This document shows positions 9,053 to 18,653 of a stretch of 64,000 nucleotides of DNA, piece by piece. Every line of letters begins with the position of its first letter. Position 1 is the stretch's first letter. Made by a program: the position numbers and the translations under genes. The notes beneath the pieces were generated by a model. That model saw nothing but the letters and a program-made list of their open reading frames with translations, had not been told where the DNA came from and searched no databases. Origin of the DNA: Pyrenophora tritici-repentis (taxonomy: Eukaryota; Ascomycota; Dothideomycetes; Pleosporales; Pleosporaceae); the NCBI RefSeq assembly GCF_003171515.1, contig NC_089398.1, positions 248,001-312,000 of the forward strand. Direction: 5' to 3'.

Positions 9053-10866
9053 ATGGATAGCCAAACTATCGCGCAAGTGACGCACACGTTGCAGACTGTG
9101 GCTATAGCAACCCTCTTCCTCGCAATATGCGTATATGTTCCCAAGCTCAAGCTCAAGGCCCAGCTGGGAAGTCTGCCGGCCCTCAACAGCGGAGAGAGCG
9201 GAGAAAAACACCGAAAGACATACCTCACTTCTGCAAAGAAAATGTATGCAAATGGTTACGCCAAAGTAAGCTACTCATGACTGTATAGAAAGGCTCCTGC
9301 TTATAGCGCCGCTAGTTCAAAGACTCCGTTTACAGAATTGCAGGAGAGCAGGGTAAGTTGGCTCGTTCCAAGCATAAGGAACAAGCATCGCTCATACCTC
9401 TCTAGGCGAAGACAATATCGTTATACCCCCGAGCCTGCTCCCAGAGTTACGGAAACTCCCTGACGATGTTCTCAGCTTCCCCGTAGCCGTCAAGGATGTA
9501 AGCAGACGTTAGCCATTGACGTCAATGACAACAAAACTAATCACTTATAGCTCATGGAAGTCAAATATACCAAACTGCGTGTTGAAGGGGCTACCGGTCT
9601 CCATGCAGTCAAGTCTGACCTCACACCAGCACTCCGTAGGTTGGAACGAAGAACGCTGCTTACGAGGTAATGGAGCTGATACAATATTAGCTCGATTGAA
9701 CCCAGTTATCGCCTCGGAAGTCGACGCCGCACTGCGAGAAGCTATGCCCCCATGCGAAGACTGGACTGAAGTCTCCATTTTCAAAGAACTCGTCGATGTT
9801 ATTGCAAAAGTCTCCGGTCGCATCTTCGTTGGGCCAGAACTATGTCGCAACCCAGAGTATATCAAGCTTGGGTCCAACTATACAATCGATCTCGTGGGAG
9901 CGGTCACAGCTGTCAAGCAGGTCCGTTCATGGCTGAAGCCGTTCTTGTGTCATCGCCTCCCGGAGGTCGTTAAGCTCCGCAAGTGCGAACAACAATTAAA
10001 GGAGTTCCTGCGCCCGATCATAGAGGAGAGGATGAATGCCAAGTCGAAAGACCCGAATTGGCAAGAGCCAGACGACATGTTGCAGTGGATGATCACGCGG
10101 GGTAGAGGTAAAGATTCAATCAACGACATTACTGCCTTCCAACTAAGCCTCATCTTCGCCGCCATCCATACCACGAGTATGACCGTCACCAGCATCATGC
10201 ACACGCTCGCCGTCACACCAGAGTACGTTGACCCTCTCCGTGAGGAGATCCGCAATGTCATGGCCAATAATGATGGAATCATCACTTCTCGTGCTCTGCA
10301 ACAGATGGAGAAGGTTGATAGCTACATGAAGGAAGTATTACGCGTCTACCCAACGGCCATTAGTAAGTTGGATCCCGTCAATTTTGTGTGGTGCATATTA
10401 CCGTGGAGGAACATGACAACTAACACTCCTTCCCCCTCTAGCGGCCTTCACCCGCCGCGTCCTCAAAGGCATCACCCTCAGCAACGGGCAATACATCCCC
10501 CCCGGCGTCACCATCGAGGTCCCCTCCGCAGCCGTTTACCTCGATGAAAAGAATTACCCCTCTGCGGACGAATTCGACGGTTTCCGCGCTTACAAGCTGC
10601 GCGCAAGCGGCAAAGCAGCGGATATCGCGCGCAACCAGTTCGTCACTGCCAACGAGACCAACCTCAACTTTGGCTACGGAGCCCATGCTTGCCCTGGCCG
10701 TTTCTTCGCTGCCAATGAGATCAAGATGGTCTTGGTGAGGCTGATACTGGAGTATGATGTTAAGATGCCGAATGGCGAAACGGAGCGGTATGCAACGATC
10801 GATGTTGGGACGCAGAGTATGCCGGATTCGACGAAGAGTTTGGCGTTCAAGAAGGTGCAGATTTGA
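9053..10866 (+). CDS. Cytochrome P450 monooxygenase (six exons)
   Basis: Exons read 9053-9265, 9316-9352, 9406-9497, 9551-9635, 9691-10362 and 10442-10866, all joined by GT..AG introns, giving 507 aa. An N-terminal membrane anchor (about residues 10-28) holds the enzyme in the ER. The I-helix reads 'AAIHTTSMT', the ExxR motif is 'KEVLRVYP', and the heme loop is 'FGYGAHACPG' with the thiolate ligand at C450. The stretch 'KSDLTPAL' and the I-helix with His-Thr-Thr match fungal P450s usually annotated as ent-kaurene oxidase-like, a label that says little about substrate. P450s of this kind oxidise hydrophobic substrates, often in secondary metabolism. No synthase or other pathway gene is adjacent: transposons lie on both sides. 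ATG 9053 is preferred because it precedes the anchor directly. The exon 4/5 junction gives Leu-Pro-Arg and is the least certain. Confidence 0.88.
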
Positions 10867-10886
10867 GCTTGTGGTGATGATCAGAG

Positions 10887-11050
10887 TTGTCAACAATCAA
10901 TCCGGATTGACGGATTGATTGGACTTGATTGAGACTTGGTACTTTAATCAAGTCAATCCGTCCACTAGTAATTTTGGCGTCAATTCAATCCGTAGGGCGA
11001 ATATTGATTGGGATTGATTGACTTTTGCTGTTGTGGTGGGTGCCATTGCC
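10887..11050. repeat. AATCAATC-rich palindromic island
   Basis: Directly after the P450 stop, the sequence is packed with 'caatcaatc' and 'gattgattg' in both orientations and contains a hairpin with arms acttgatt / aatcaagt (about 10922-10953). The same short motif fills the subterminal regions of the hAT element at 11600-14794. The diagnostic hAT tip is absent, so this may be a decayed relative. Confidence 0.4.
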
Positions 11051-11591
11051 CACCGGGCAGTGCCTGCCACACCAGCACATCACGTGACTCTCAATCACCT
11101 TCTACCCTGGACTGAACCAAGATATTCTCAACAGAGATATAATTATCTATCTAGCTCTGCATGAAGTACGAGTATGTCCTTCAATATGGCACTTCGTGCA
11201 CGTTGGTGGCGCGCGCCGACGTCGCTCACCAGCCTGGCTCTGGCTAGCCTCCATCACCACTCTCTCTGCCTCTGCAGCTAACTGCTGAGCCTGCTGCACC
11301 TGGAGCACTCCACCAGAAGCAATATATTGACGCTGCTGACTCTGCTTTTGTTGTTGACGCTGATTTTCTGCACGTGGCCTCTTATTCTCCTCTGCAAGTA
11401 TCGTTGCTGATTGCATCGCAAGCTGAGCGCTTTTAGCAAGCTGGCGTATCGCAACGCTTGTTGGGCTCTCTGGCTGCTGACGCAGCCGCTCTTGAAGATA
11501 GCGTACCTGCTGCTAAAGCTCTGCTACTGTATGTGGTGTCTCTGTCTGCGCTGCGCCTGCGCTGCTGCGTTATTATCTGTGGTTGTCTGCG

Positions 11592-11599
11592 GGGGAGAC
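11592..11599. repeat. Target-site duplication, left copy (hAT)
   Basis: Sequence ggggagac, identical to 14795-14802 on the other side of the hAT element. Confidence 0.95.
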
Positions 11600-14500
11600 C
11601 AGACTCCGCAACAATCAAATCAATCAATCTTAAGGTTGTCGATTGGTTTGATTAGCTTGCGGCGACGCTGCTGATTGATTGCGGATTGATTGTTAGGGTT
11701 TTTGAGCAGATTGATTGCGATTGATTGGTTGATTGGCTGATTGATGCTAAGAAGTAGTATACAGGGGGTTATGGTGTTGTACTCCAGCCTTCTATATCGT
11801 ACTGTTGTACAATCTCCTCATCTTTGACGTCACTCCACTTATCTTCATCATCACCGTTGTTGTACAAGCCGTCAAAGCCAGCTCGTCTCCACGAACGTAC
11901 AAGCTGAAGGGCAGCAAGTAACTCGCTGCCAAGAGCTCGCCGGCGCGGCTCAAGTAAATCGCCAAGCTCGCTAAAGAGCCTCTCGCAGTCGCAACTAGAT
12001 GCTGGTATCGTGAGTATATCAATCGCAAACTGGCTCAAACACGGGTATTTTGAGCGTAATTGAATCCAGTACTTGACTGGGTGGCCATCGCTAAGATACT
12101 GTTCGCTTGTCCACTCTGGCTCTTGAGTTCTCCAGCGCTCGTACTCATCGTCGTGGGCAGCCTCTACCTGAGCCTTGTTGCGCCGTACGAGGGCGCCAAT
12201 CACATCATCTATTCCTCTATGCCTTGGTTTTGCAGTTGTTTGAGATAGAGGACGTGTACGTTGAGGCTTATACGACTGCCAGAGCTGCAGGAAGCCAGCG
12301 TTGGCTGATGTTAGCCATTCTGGCTTATCCACCCAGCTGTTCTCGCAGTAGTATTTGTAGTATGGATGGAGGCAGGTAGCAGCGTAGTATGCTGGCGATC
12401 GATCGAGCTTGTTGTAGTAATCGTTGGCCTTACTCCAGGCGGCGCGGAGGTTAACAAAGAGGTGATCTTCAGGCGCATCAGGTGGGTTGAAGTCAACTTG
12501 CTCGTACGAGCGCGTACGGGCTTCGAGCGCGCCAAGTACGTATTCAAATACAGGAATAGTCTCATATATAGCGCCGTATTTGCCTGCCTTTCCGCGACCC
12601 TCAAGCTTCTCCGTAGCAAGCTTAAGCGGCTCTAGGCAGTCCTGATACTCTGTTATCACCGCCCAATCAGCAGCTGTAAGTCCTGTTGATCTCATCCAAC
12701 TAGGTGCTTCAGGGAGTTTATTGCCACGTTGACAAGCGCGGCGATCTTCAAGGGAGAGTGCGTTAATGTAGTGCTCAGCGTAAGAGTTGTATGCTGCCTG
12801 GAGTTGAGTTGCGCGTTTGAAGGCAGCGTAGTAAGAGTTCCAGCGTGTAACAACAGGCTTCACAGGCTCAAGTACGTGGAGGCGCTCTCTAGCTGGCAAC
12901 TCGGCGTTGGCGGCGGTTTGGAAGCTTCGGAAAATTTCGTGTTGTTGAGGCGTTTTTATATGGTTGATAACGTCGATAAGTACACCTAAGGGCCCTTCTT
13001 GACGCCACTCCTGCATGTACACCTCCTCTGTTTGGAGCTGCTCGTCGTTGTTGTTGTTGTACGCCTCTTGATTGCTGCCAAAGATAATTGCCTGGCCAAT
13101 AAGGTTAAGCGTGTGAGGGCCGCAGCGGAGGCGTCGGTGAGCAGCGTTGAAGTCGTACGCGTGGGCGAGCGAGGAGACTGCAGTATCGTTGTTTGCAGCA
13201 TTGTCGAGGACGAAGTAGCCGAGTTTATCACTCCCAATACTGTATTCTTGGAGCGTCTTTTTAATTGTATCAGCGATAGCATCACCAGTATGAGAGCCTG
13301 CGAGATGTGGGAGGGCGATGGGGAGATCTTGTATCACTCCAGAGGCGTTAGCAAAGTGTGCAACGACTCCAAAGAATCCACGCTTGCCACCCTTTGTCGT
13401 CCAACCATCAAAGCTTATGTGGATCTTGCTTGCAGCTTCTGACAGAGCGCAGACAATCTGTGGCTGCATATATTGGAAGAGGCGCATTGCGTAGGTAGCT
13501 ACACTGCGAGGACTTACCCACAAAGCTGCCTCTGCCTCTGGGTTTGCAAGGCTAATCATCTCGCGAAAGGACGGCCTTGCAAGTAGCTCCATTGGCAAGT
13601 TGTTATCAAGAAGGCAGAACACTGCAACTTCACGAAACTGCTGGATGTTGAAGTTGCCCATCGCGTTGGCAGCCTCTTGAGAGACTGCAACACCAGTCTC
13701 CAGCGTCTGTCGTAGAGAGAGTTGCTGCCCTGTTCTTCGAGGCTTCAGGCCGTCTTTTGTAAAGCCATGGCCTCGTTTCTGAAGGCCAAGATGAGCTGCA
13801 GCTGAGGAGGTGGCCTTTGATACGTCAAAAACTCCACTGCCGCCAGTGTCAATGACCTTGTGGATGTGGCAGTATTTGCATACAAACCACACTCGATTCT
13901 GATCGTAGAGCTCAACAACGCGATATCCATGTTGAAAGATCCAACTCTTGACGCGCCGCCCAGTTGTAAGAGGCTTCATGAACCGAGGGAGGCGATCCCA
14001 GTTAATGCCGTCAAAGTTATCGCCATTATCAGGCTCTGTATCAACACTAGCCTCTGTTGTTGCTGCTGTACCAGCCTGGCTGCCCTCAGCCGCACCCTCC
14101 TCCTCTGTTTGCGACTCGAAAAATTGCGACTCAAACGTTGTGGCCTGGCTTACGGCGGCGCCAAGGGTTTCCTGAGGCGACAGCGATCGCTGAGATAGGA
14201 CAGAGGGCCTTGATAGGCGCGCCCGTTTGGCGGCGGCGGCGGCGGCAGCAGTATTGGTGGGAACTCGAGAGCGTTTGGCCATCGTGGGCGATACTAAACA
14301 CTAAAGAAAAATGTCTGTATAGGTAGCTAGGCAACTAGTGTTGTGTGTAAGGGATTATTAGGGAACTGAGTGAGCGAAATCGTTGTTGTATTAAGAACAG
14401 CGAAGGACTAGCTATATAGGTGCGGGGTGAAGCCTAGAAGAGGCTAGCCCCTAAGCAGAAGGAGCTAGTCCTATAAGAGGAGAGCTAGCTGGTGAGAAGT

Positions 14501-14794
14501 GAATGCATAGAGACTGGCTTGCCCGGCCGACAGGGATCACAAGCTAAGCGAGATAGGGGTCCAAGATAACTATCTTCAACACCAAAAACCTTCTCTTAAT
14601 ACGACACTACTCGCCTTACAACTCGTTAATAATAAATCAATCTAACTAATCAAATCAATCAATCTGACCTTCGCAAGTTGATTTGATTAGCTATTTTGAA
14701 AAGCTTAGATTGAGTTGATTGAGTTGGTAAAAACTCCAAATGACCAATCAAATCAATCAATCTGACCAATCTGGATTGATTGTTGCGGAGTCTG
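11600..14794 (-). mobile_element. Complete hAT transposon (3195 bp) with perfect 8-bp target duplication
   Basis: Both ends carry the same 19-bp terminal inverted repeat, CAGACTCCGCAACAATCAA. The flanks are identical 8-bp direct repeats, ggggagac, at 11592-11599 and 14795-14802, the hallmark of hAT insertion. Subterminal regions (about 11611-11735 and 14636-14790) are crowded with 'aatcaatc' motifs that probably bind the transposase. The only gene is a full-length transposase on the minus strand. An intact frame, matching ends and perfect duplication point to a recent, potentially autonomous insertion into a dead pogo element. Confidence 0.95.
11769..14282 (-). CDS. hAT-family transposase (837 aa)
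   Basis: A single exon of 837 codons. The N-terminus has a nuclear-type basic stretch and a poly-Ala run (residues 12-18) encoded by a GCN repeat. A BED-type zinc finger is at about 112-172 (C135, C138, H164, H172). The RNase H-like catalytic core shows D292 in 'SFDGWTT' and D360 in 'VLDNAANND', followed by 'CGPHTLNLI' and 'RWNSYYAAF'. The C-terminal hAT dimerisation domain is clear, with 'PASSCDCERLFSELGDLL'. Length is normal for fungal hAT transposases. The protein should act in the nucleus on the 19-bp ends and could also mobilise the short elements at 47179 and 47745, which share those ends. Promoter and leader would lie in 14283-14794. Confidence 0.93.
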   Translation of the reverse strand: MAKRSRVPTNTAAAAAAAKRARLSRPSVLSQRSLSPQETLGAAVSQATTFESQFFESQTEEEGAAEGSQAGTAATTEASVDTEPDNGDNFDGINWDRLPRFMKPLTTGRRVKSWIFQHGYRVVELYDQNRVWFVCKYCHIHKVIDTGGSGVFDVSKATSSAAAHLGLQKRGHGFTKDGLKPRRTGQQLSLRQTLETGVAVSQEAANAMGNFNIQQFREVAVFCLLDNNLPMELLARPSFREMISLANPEAEAALWVSPRSVATYAMRLFQYMQPQIVCALSEAASKIHISFDGWTTKGGKRGFFGVVAHFANASGVIQDLPIALPHLAGSHTGDAIADTIKKTLQEYSIGSDKLGYFVLDNAANNDTAVSSLAHAYDFNAAHRRLRCGPHTLNLIGQAIIFGSNQEAYNNNNDEQLQTEEVYMQEWRQEGPLGVLIDVINHIKTPQQHEIFRSFQTAANAELPARERLHVLEPVKPVVTRWNSYYAAFKRATQLQAAYNSYAEHYINALSLEDRRACQRGNKLPEAPSWMRSTGLTAADWAVITEYQDCLEPLKLATEKLEGRGKAGKYGAIYETIPVFEYVLGALEARTRSYEQVDFNPPDAPEDHLFVNLRAAWSKANDYYNKLDRSPAYYAATCLHPYYKYYCENSWVDKPEWLTSANAGFLQLWQSYKPQRTRPLSQTTAKPRHRGIDDVIGALVRRNKAQVEAAHDDEYERWRTQEPEWTSEQYLSDGHPVKYWIQLRSKYPCLSQFAIDILTIPASSCDCERLFSELGDLLEPRRRALGSELLAALQLVRSWRRAGFDGLYNNGDDEDKWSDVKDEEIVQQYDIEGWSTTP

Positions 14795-14802
14795 GGGGAG
14801 AC
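14795..14802. repeat. Target-site duplication, right copy (hAT)
   Basis: Sequence ggggagac, identical to 11592-11599. Confidence 0.95.
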
Positions 14803-16070
14803 GGTGTTCTGGCTACTGTGAGCGACGATAGGACGCGATCTGGACGGGGAGGGACAAGGCCTGTGGCCTAGAAGCCTGCCTGGATATTCTGCTGCGTAAA
14901 AACTATCGGCCGGATCCGTGTATAGGCTGTGAGGAAGTCTATCTTGTCAATATGGTAGACGCCTTGGCGAGCGAGCTCCTCAACCTCACGTCCGTACGCG
15001 CGCTTAAGAGGAGAGTAGCAGCTCACATCTAGAGGCTGGAGGAGATAAGAGGTATAAGGTGGCATGTAGAGGGTAATAATCCTGTTCTCTGCGCAATACT
15101 AGTCGAACTCTAGCGTAGCGTGGCTACTATGGCCGTCAAGGATAAGAAGCCGATAGACTCTAGCTGTACGAGACGCTGTATACTAGTTGAAGTGCTTTAC
15201 CTACTTAAAACTAAGCTCATCTGTCGTCTAGCTATTGTCGGAGACGCCAATAATCTAGTCTAGTGGGAGCCTATTATACCAGCTGGCCTGGTGGACCTTA
15301 CTAGACAGGATCACGAACGGTGGTAGAGACCAGCCAGACGCATTAATGCACTCTATCGCTGTTACCTACTCGCGATTGCCTAGCTGTACGACAACTGCTC
15401 TGCTAACTCTGTTAGAGCTAGTCACAACTTTTGACGTTGCAGCGACGCCCATAGCGAAGCCAGTCTCATCAAAGTTGTAGATGTCCTGGTCTAGCACGCC
15501 GTACGTCTGGCGCGTCTCCTCTACTAGCTTAAACCACGCTACAATGGCGATAGGATCCTTAGAGTTAGCGCGCTGGCTATTAAGCCTTTTACTCCACTTT
15601 GTCCGAAGCTCTGGCTGGCTCTGGATAAAGCGCGACATCCAGTTCTTGCCAACAGGTTGCGGAGGTGGATCTTGGCCACGCGCAGCGAGTAGAGTGTCTG
15701 CCATCCGTCGCACGTCGATAATATGGGGCGGAAATCCTCGTCAATTAAGGTCTAGGATCCACTGCACGAGAGACTGCTCCTCGATAGGTGATAGCTTACG
15801 CCTAGTAGATAGAATCTCTGATCGTGGCTGGACACCGTGGAGGCGCGTCTCGAGAGTTGATTTTGGCACGTCATACGCTGCTGCAAGTGCGCGCACTAAT
15901 TGTTTTGGATTATTACGATAGGAAGCTATAGCAAGACTTAGCCTGCCTTCACGAGAAGTCTGTATAGAGCGTTGTCGTCGCGGCATTGTGGTAGTTGTGC
16001 AGAGCGTCGGGTCAAGTTTGGTGGGGCGGCCAGCTTACTGGTGTGGCTAGCTTACTGGTGGAGCACGTTA

Positions 16071-16476
16071 ACGTCAAGGATCAGTAAGTGGGCCGGTTTA
16101 GTTAGTGGGCCACCCCACCAAACTTGACCCAACGCTCTACACAACCACTACAATGCCGCGACAACAACGCCCTATACAGACTTCTTGTGAAGGTAGAATT
16201 TGTCTTGCTATGGCCTCCTATCGTAATAATCCAAAACAATTAGTGCGCGCACTCGCAGCAGCGTACGACGTGCCAAAGTCAACGCTCCAACGACGTCTTT
16301 ATGGTACTAAGGCACGATTAGAGATAGTCTCTGTTAACCGCAAGCTATCGCCTATTAAAGAGCAGTCTCTCGTACAGTGGATTCTTGAGCTTGACCGACG
16401 TGGATTTCCACCCCATATTATCGACGTACGACGAATGGCCAGACTTGTCAACAAACAAAACAAAACAGGATTTTGA
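16071..16476 (+). pseudogene. Truncated pogo/Fot element, head-to-head with its sister copy
   Basis: The terminus starts ACGTCAAGG right after the TA at 16069-16070. The transposase starts at ATG 16153 and reads 'MPRQQRPIQTS', then 'AYDVPKSTLQRRL' and 'RGFPPHIIDVRRMA', before the similarity stops abruptly near 16445. The sister copy on the minus strand has nearly the same start and the same 'ccccaccaaacttgaccc' leader. The catalytic core is missing, so this is a fragment, though the retained frame has no stop before the truncation. Confidence 0.75.
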
Positions 16477-16612
16477 GCCTATCCTGACTTGATTGGAAAA
16501 TTGGCGATCGCGCGTCCTGTATTGATTGTTTAGTGTTAAATTTTAGGTAACATGGTTGGCAAGCGAGCGCCGCACCCCACCAACTTTCGCACCTCACTGA
16601 TTTCAACCTACA

Positions 16613-17092
16613 ATGGCTCAACGCAACGCTACTCTATCGTTATCAAATGAAGCAGATATTCAACTTGCTATCTCCTCTATTAACTCTTATTAAGTGTAGA
16701 GTAATCGTAGTACTGCTGCTATCTACAACGTATCCGAACGATCAATCCGCCGCCGACGCGCTGGTATACCTGCCCGACGCGATTGCCAGCCTAACTTAAG
16801 GAAGCTTACCTAGAGAGAAGAGGAGGTGATTGTCAGCTATATACTTCACCTCGATCAGCGCGGGTTTGCGCCTACCTACGCAGCTGCACGTGATATGGCT
16901 GATAAGCTGCTAGCTGCACGCGGCGCTGGCTAGGTTGGGCAGAAGTAGCTAGCTAACTTTGTTAAGCGTACAGACAGTCTTCGGACGTGTTTCAACTGAG
17001 CGTACGATAGGCAGAGAGCTCTATGTGAGGATGCGACATTAATAAAGAGGTGGTTTGAGCTTGTAGAGGAGACAAAGGCCAAGTACGGTATC
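16613..17092 (+). pseudogene. RIP-damaged pogo/Fot-type transposase, cut by the gypsy LTR
   Basis: From ATG 16613 the translation reads 'MAQRNATLSLS', 'AAIYNVSERSIRRRRAGIP', 'LDQRGFAPTYAAARDMA' and 'WFELVEETKAKYGI', with several TAG and TAA codons in between. The closest relative in this window is the intact pogo transposase at 36743-38395, which has 'NTKAKYGI' at the same place. The frame ends exactly at the gypsy LTR (17093), and the missing catalytic half is not found on the far side of the gypsy element. Confidence 0.75.
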
Positions 17093-17280
17093 TGTAACGG
17101 GCTGAGCCCTAAGTCACATGACTAGGCTGCGAGCCTAGTCGCTTCCCCGGCAACGAGAGGGCCGTGCGCCAACCCAAACAAAGCGGGCTCGCCGCTCGCG
17201 TCTTACCTTCTTTCTTCATCTTGACTGTAAATAGCATCTGGACTAGGTAGCTGGAATACAGTTCCTACAGACCGTTCACA
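17093..17280 (+). repeat. 5' LTR of the gypsy element
   Basis: 188 bp, TGTAACGGGC..GTTCACA, identical base for base to 22290-22477. Bases 17218-17229 (atcttgactgta) are the exact reverse complement of the 12 bases that follow the LTR. Confidence 0.95.
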
Positions 17281-17292
17281 TACAGTCAAGAT
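17281..17292 (+). promoter_or_regulatory. Self-primer binding site of the gypsy element
   Basis: The sequence tacagtcaagat, starting at the first base after the LTR, pairs perfectly over 12 bp with 17218-17229 inside the LTR. In the Tf1 family the 5' end of the element RNA folds back onto this site and primes minus-strand DNA synthesis instead of a tRNA. Here the RNA would have to start at or near 17218. Confidence 0.7.
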
Positions 17293-17299
17293 CAAGAAG

Positions 17300-17389
17300 A
17301 ACACGCAGAACACGCAGAACACGCAGAACACGCAGAACACGCAGAACACGCAGAACACGCAGAACACGCAGAACACGCAGAACACGCAG
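17300..17389 (+). repeat. Tandem repeat in the gypsy leader (9 bp x 10)
   Basis: Ten perfect copies of aacacgcag lie between the primer site and the gag start. The array is untranslated in the gag frame and may have expanded recently. Confidence 0.9.
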
Positions 17390-17408
17390 CAACCAAGGCA
17401 CCGTTATA

Positions 17409-18605
17409 ATGAGCTCCCCCGGGGATACTAACATGACGACGAACGATTCGAACCAGCTGTTACAGTCGCTACTACAGAGACTTGAAGACATGAGCACTAG
17501 GATGGAGAGGCTGGAAGCATCATCGCACGAGCCACCTCAAACGCCTGGTCACAATACAGACGCCACCACTGATCCGACGCCAACCTCCGAGACTTCGAAC
17601 ACATCTGTGCCTATAATCCCAAAGCCGCGGCACAGCTTACCCCACCCGCCTACGTTTGGTGGAAACAAATCACAATGGCGAGGATGGAAGCTAGAGATGG
17701 AGGGCAAGATCGAAGAAGACGCGCAAGCTATTGGAAGCCTAAAAGCTCAGCTACGCTACGTCTACATGCGTCTTGATGGGGCAGCGAAAACCAACGTTAC
17801 AACATACTACGAGATACAAGTTAAAGAAGAATCGCCAAACCCTTTCAAGCTGCTTGACCGCCTTGAACTCCTCTACGGCGAACGAAATCGGAAGGAGAAA
17901 GCCATTCAGAACCTCTACTCTATACGCCAGAAGGACGACGAGACGTTTATTTCCTTCTATCCACGGTTTGAGAAAGAGATGGCCAACGCTGACGCAGAAA
18001 GCTGGCCTGAGCATACGAAGATATCCTACTTACGAAATGCATTAAGTGGTAGGATAAAGGATAGGCTTGTTGGTACATCAGGGACAGAAACAAGCACATA
18101 CGCAAGGTTCGCTCAGAAGTGTGTAGATCTTAGCAACGACATGGAGTTGTTCGGCCAATGGACGAAAACAACCCGTCGTTACGGTAGCCGAACTGCTGAA
18201 AATGCACCAACCTATGAACCACCAGCAAAATCGAATAATGCCACTCTCACAGCAGCTTCCCCTGAAGACATGATGGAATGGGAACCTACGCAGCCTACAA
18301 CTACCCAAGTGAACGCTGTCGGCCTCCGCGGCAAGACCAACATGAATGGATATCCATCTAGGCGTCCTGAGGACCGAGAACTTATTGGAAAACGAGCAAA
18401 ATGGGTCAACCAAGAGGAAATCGATGCTCGACGCCAGGAACGACGCTGTCTTCGATGCGGCCGCAACAATTGCCGAATAGCTACATGCCCGTTGGCAGCC
18501 GCTCTACGACCAACTCACGTTAGCGTCAAGACAGCAAAGAGTACTGTGGTCACCAAGGCAGCTGTAGAGGAGGAAGATCCAGAAGACTCCGAAGCAGAGC
18601 AATAG
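17409..18605 (+). CDS. Gag protein of the gypsy element
   Basis: A 398-aa capsid protein that would form virus-like particles around the element RNA. The first 40 residues contain a short coiled coil ('LLQSLLQRLEDM'). The Gag capsid domain spans about 75-235, with 'PTFGGNKSQWRGWKLEM', 'LELLYGERNRKEKAI' and 'FISFYPRFEKEM'. A C-terminal knuckle has the pattern C-x2-C-x4-C-x4-C ('CLRCGRNNCRIATC'), with Cys where His is usual in CCHC knuckles. The frame ends in a single TAG at 18603-18605, and pol follows in the same frame with no intervening stop. This suggests stop-codon readthrough or a mutated sense codon. Confidence 0.92.
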   Translation: MSSPGDTNMTTNDSNQLLQSLLQRLEDMSTRMERLEASSHEPPQTPGHNTDATTDPTPTSETSNTSVPIIPKPRHSLPHPPTFGGNKSQWRGWKLEMEGKIEEDAQAIGSLKAQLRYVYMRLDGAAKTNVTTYYEIQVKEESPNPFKLLDRLELLYGERNRKEKAIQNLYSIRQKDDETFISFYPRFEKEMANADAESWPEHTKISYLRNALSGRIKDRLVGTSGTETSTYARFAQKCVDLSNDMELFGQWTKTTRRYGSRTAENAPTYEPPAKSNNATLTAASPEDMMEWEPTQPTTTQVNAVGLRGKTNMNGYPSRRPEDRELIGKRAKWVNQEEIDARRQERRCLRCGRNNCRIATCPLAAALRPTHVSVKTAKSTVVTKAAVEEEDPEDSEAEQ

Positions 18606-18653
18606 GAACACGCGGCAGCTCAGAAAGAATGGAAGGAGACTGGAAAGCAAAAG

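Larger units (their letters stand above)
11147..15988 (-). pseudogene. Damaged pogo/Fot-type transposase split by the hAT insertion
   Basis: The gene starts at ATG 15986 on the minus strand ('MPRRQRSIQTS') and shows pogo DNA-binding regions, the catalytic 'NFDETGF' (about 15460) and 'LLILDGHSSH', and 'PYTSYLLQPLDV' near 15040. It is interrupted at 11600-14794 by a hAT element. Left of that insertion (11147-11591) the C-terminal region resumes, with a Gln-rich coil and the zinc knuckle 'CTKCHIEGHTRTSC'. Several in-frame TAG, TAA and TGA codons, largely at former Gln or Trp positions, indicate RIP-type decay before the hAT arrived. The right terminus reaches the TA at 16069-16070; the left terminus was not found. 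Confidence 0.8.

Noticed and set aside
11411..14326. Plus-strand frames antisense to the hAT transposase
   Set aside because: They are shadows of the 837-aa gene in other frames and have no family resemblance.
17300..17389. CRISPR-like or satellite array
   Set aside because: The units are 9 bp, perfectly adjacent and without spacers, inside a retrotransposon leader; this is a simple tandem repeat.
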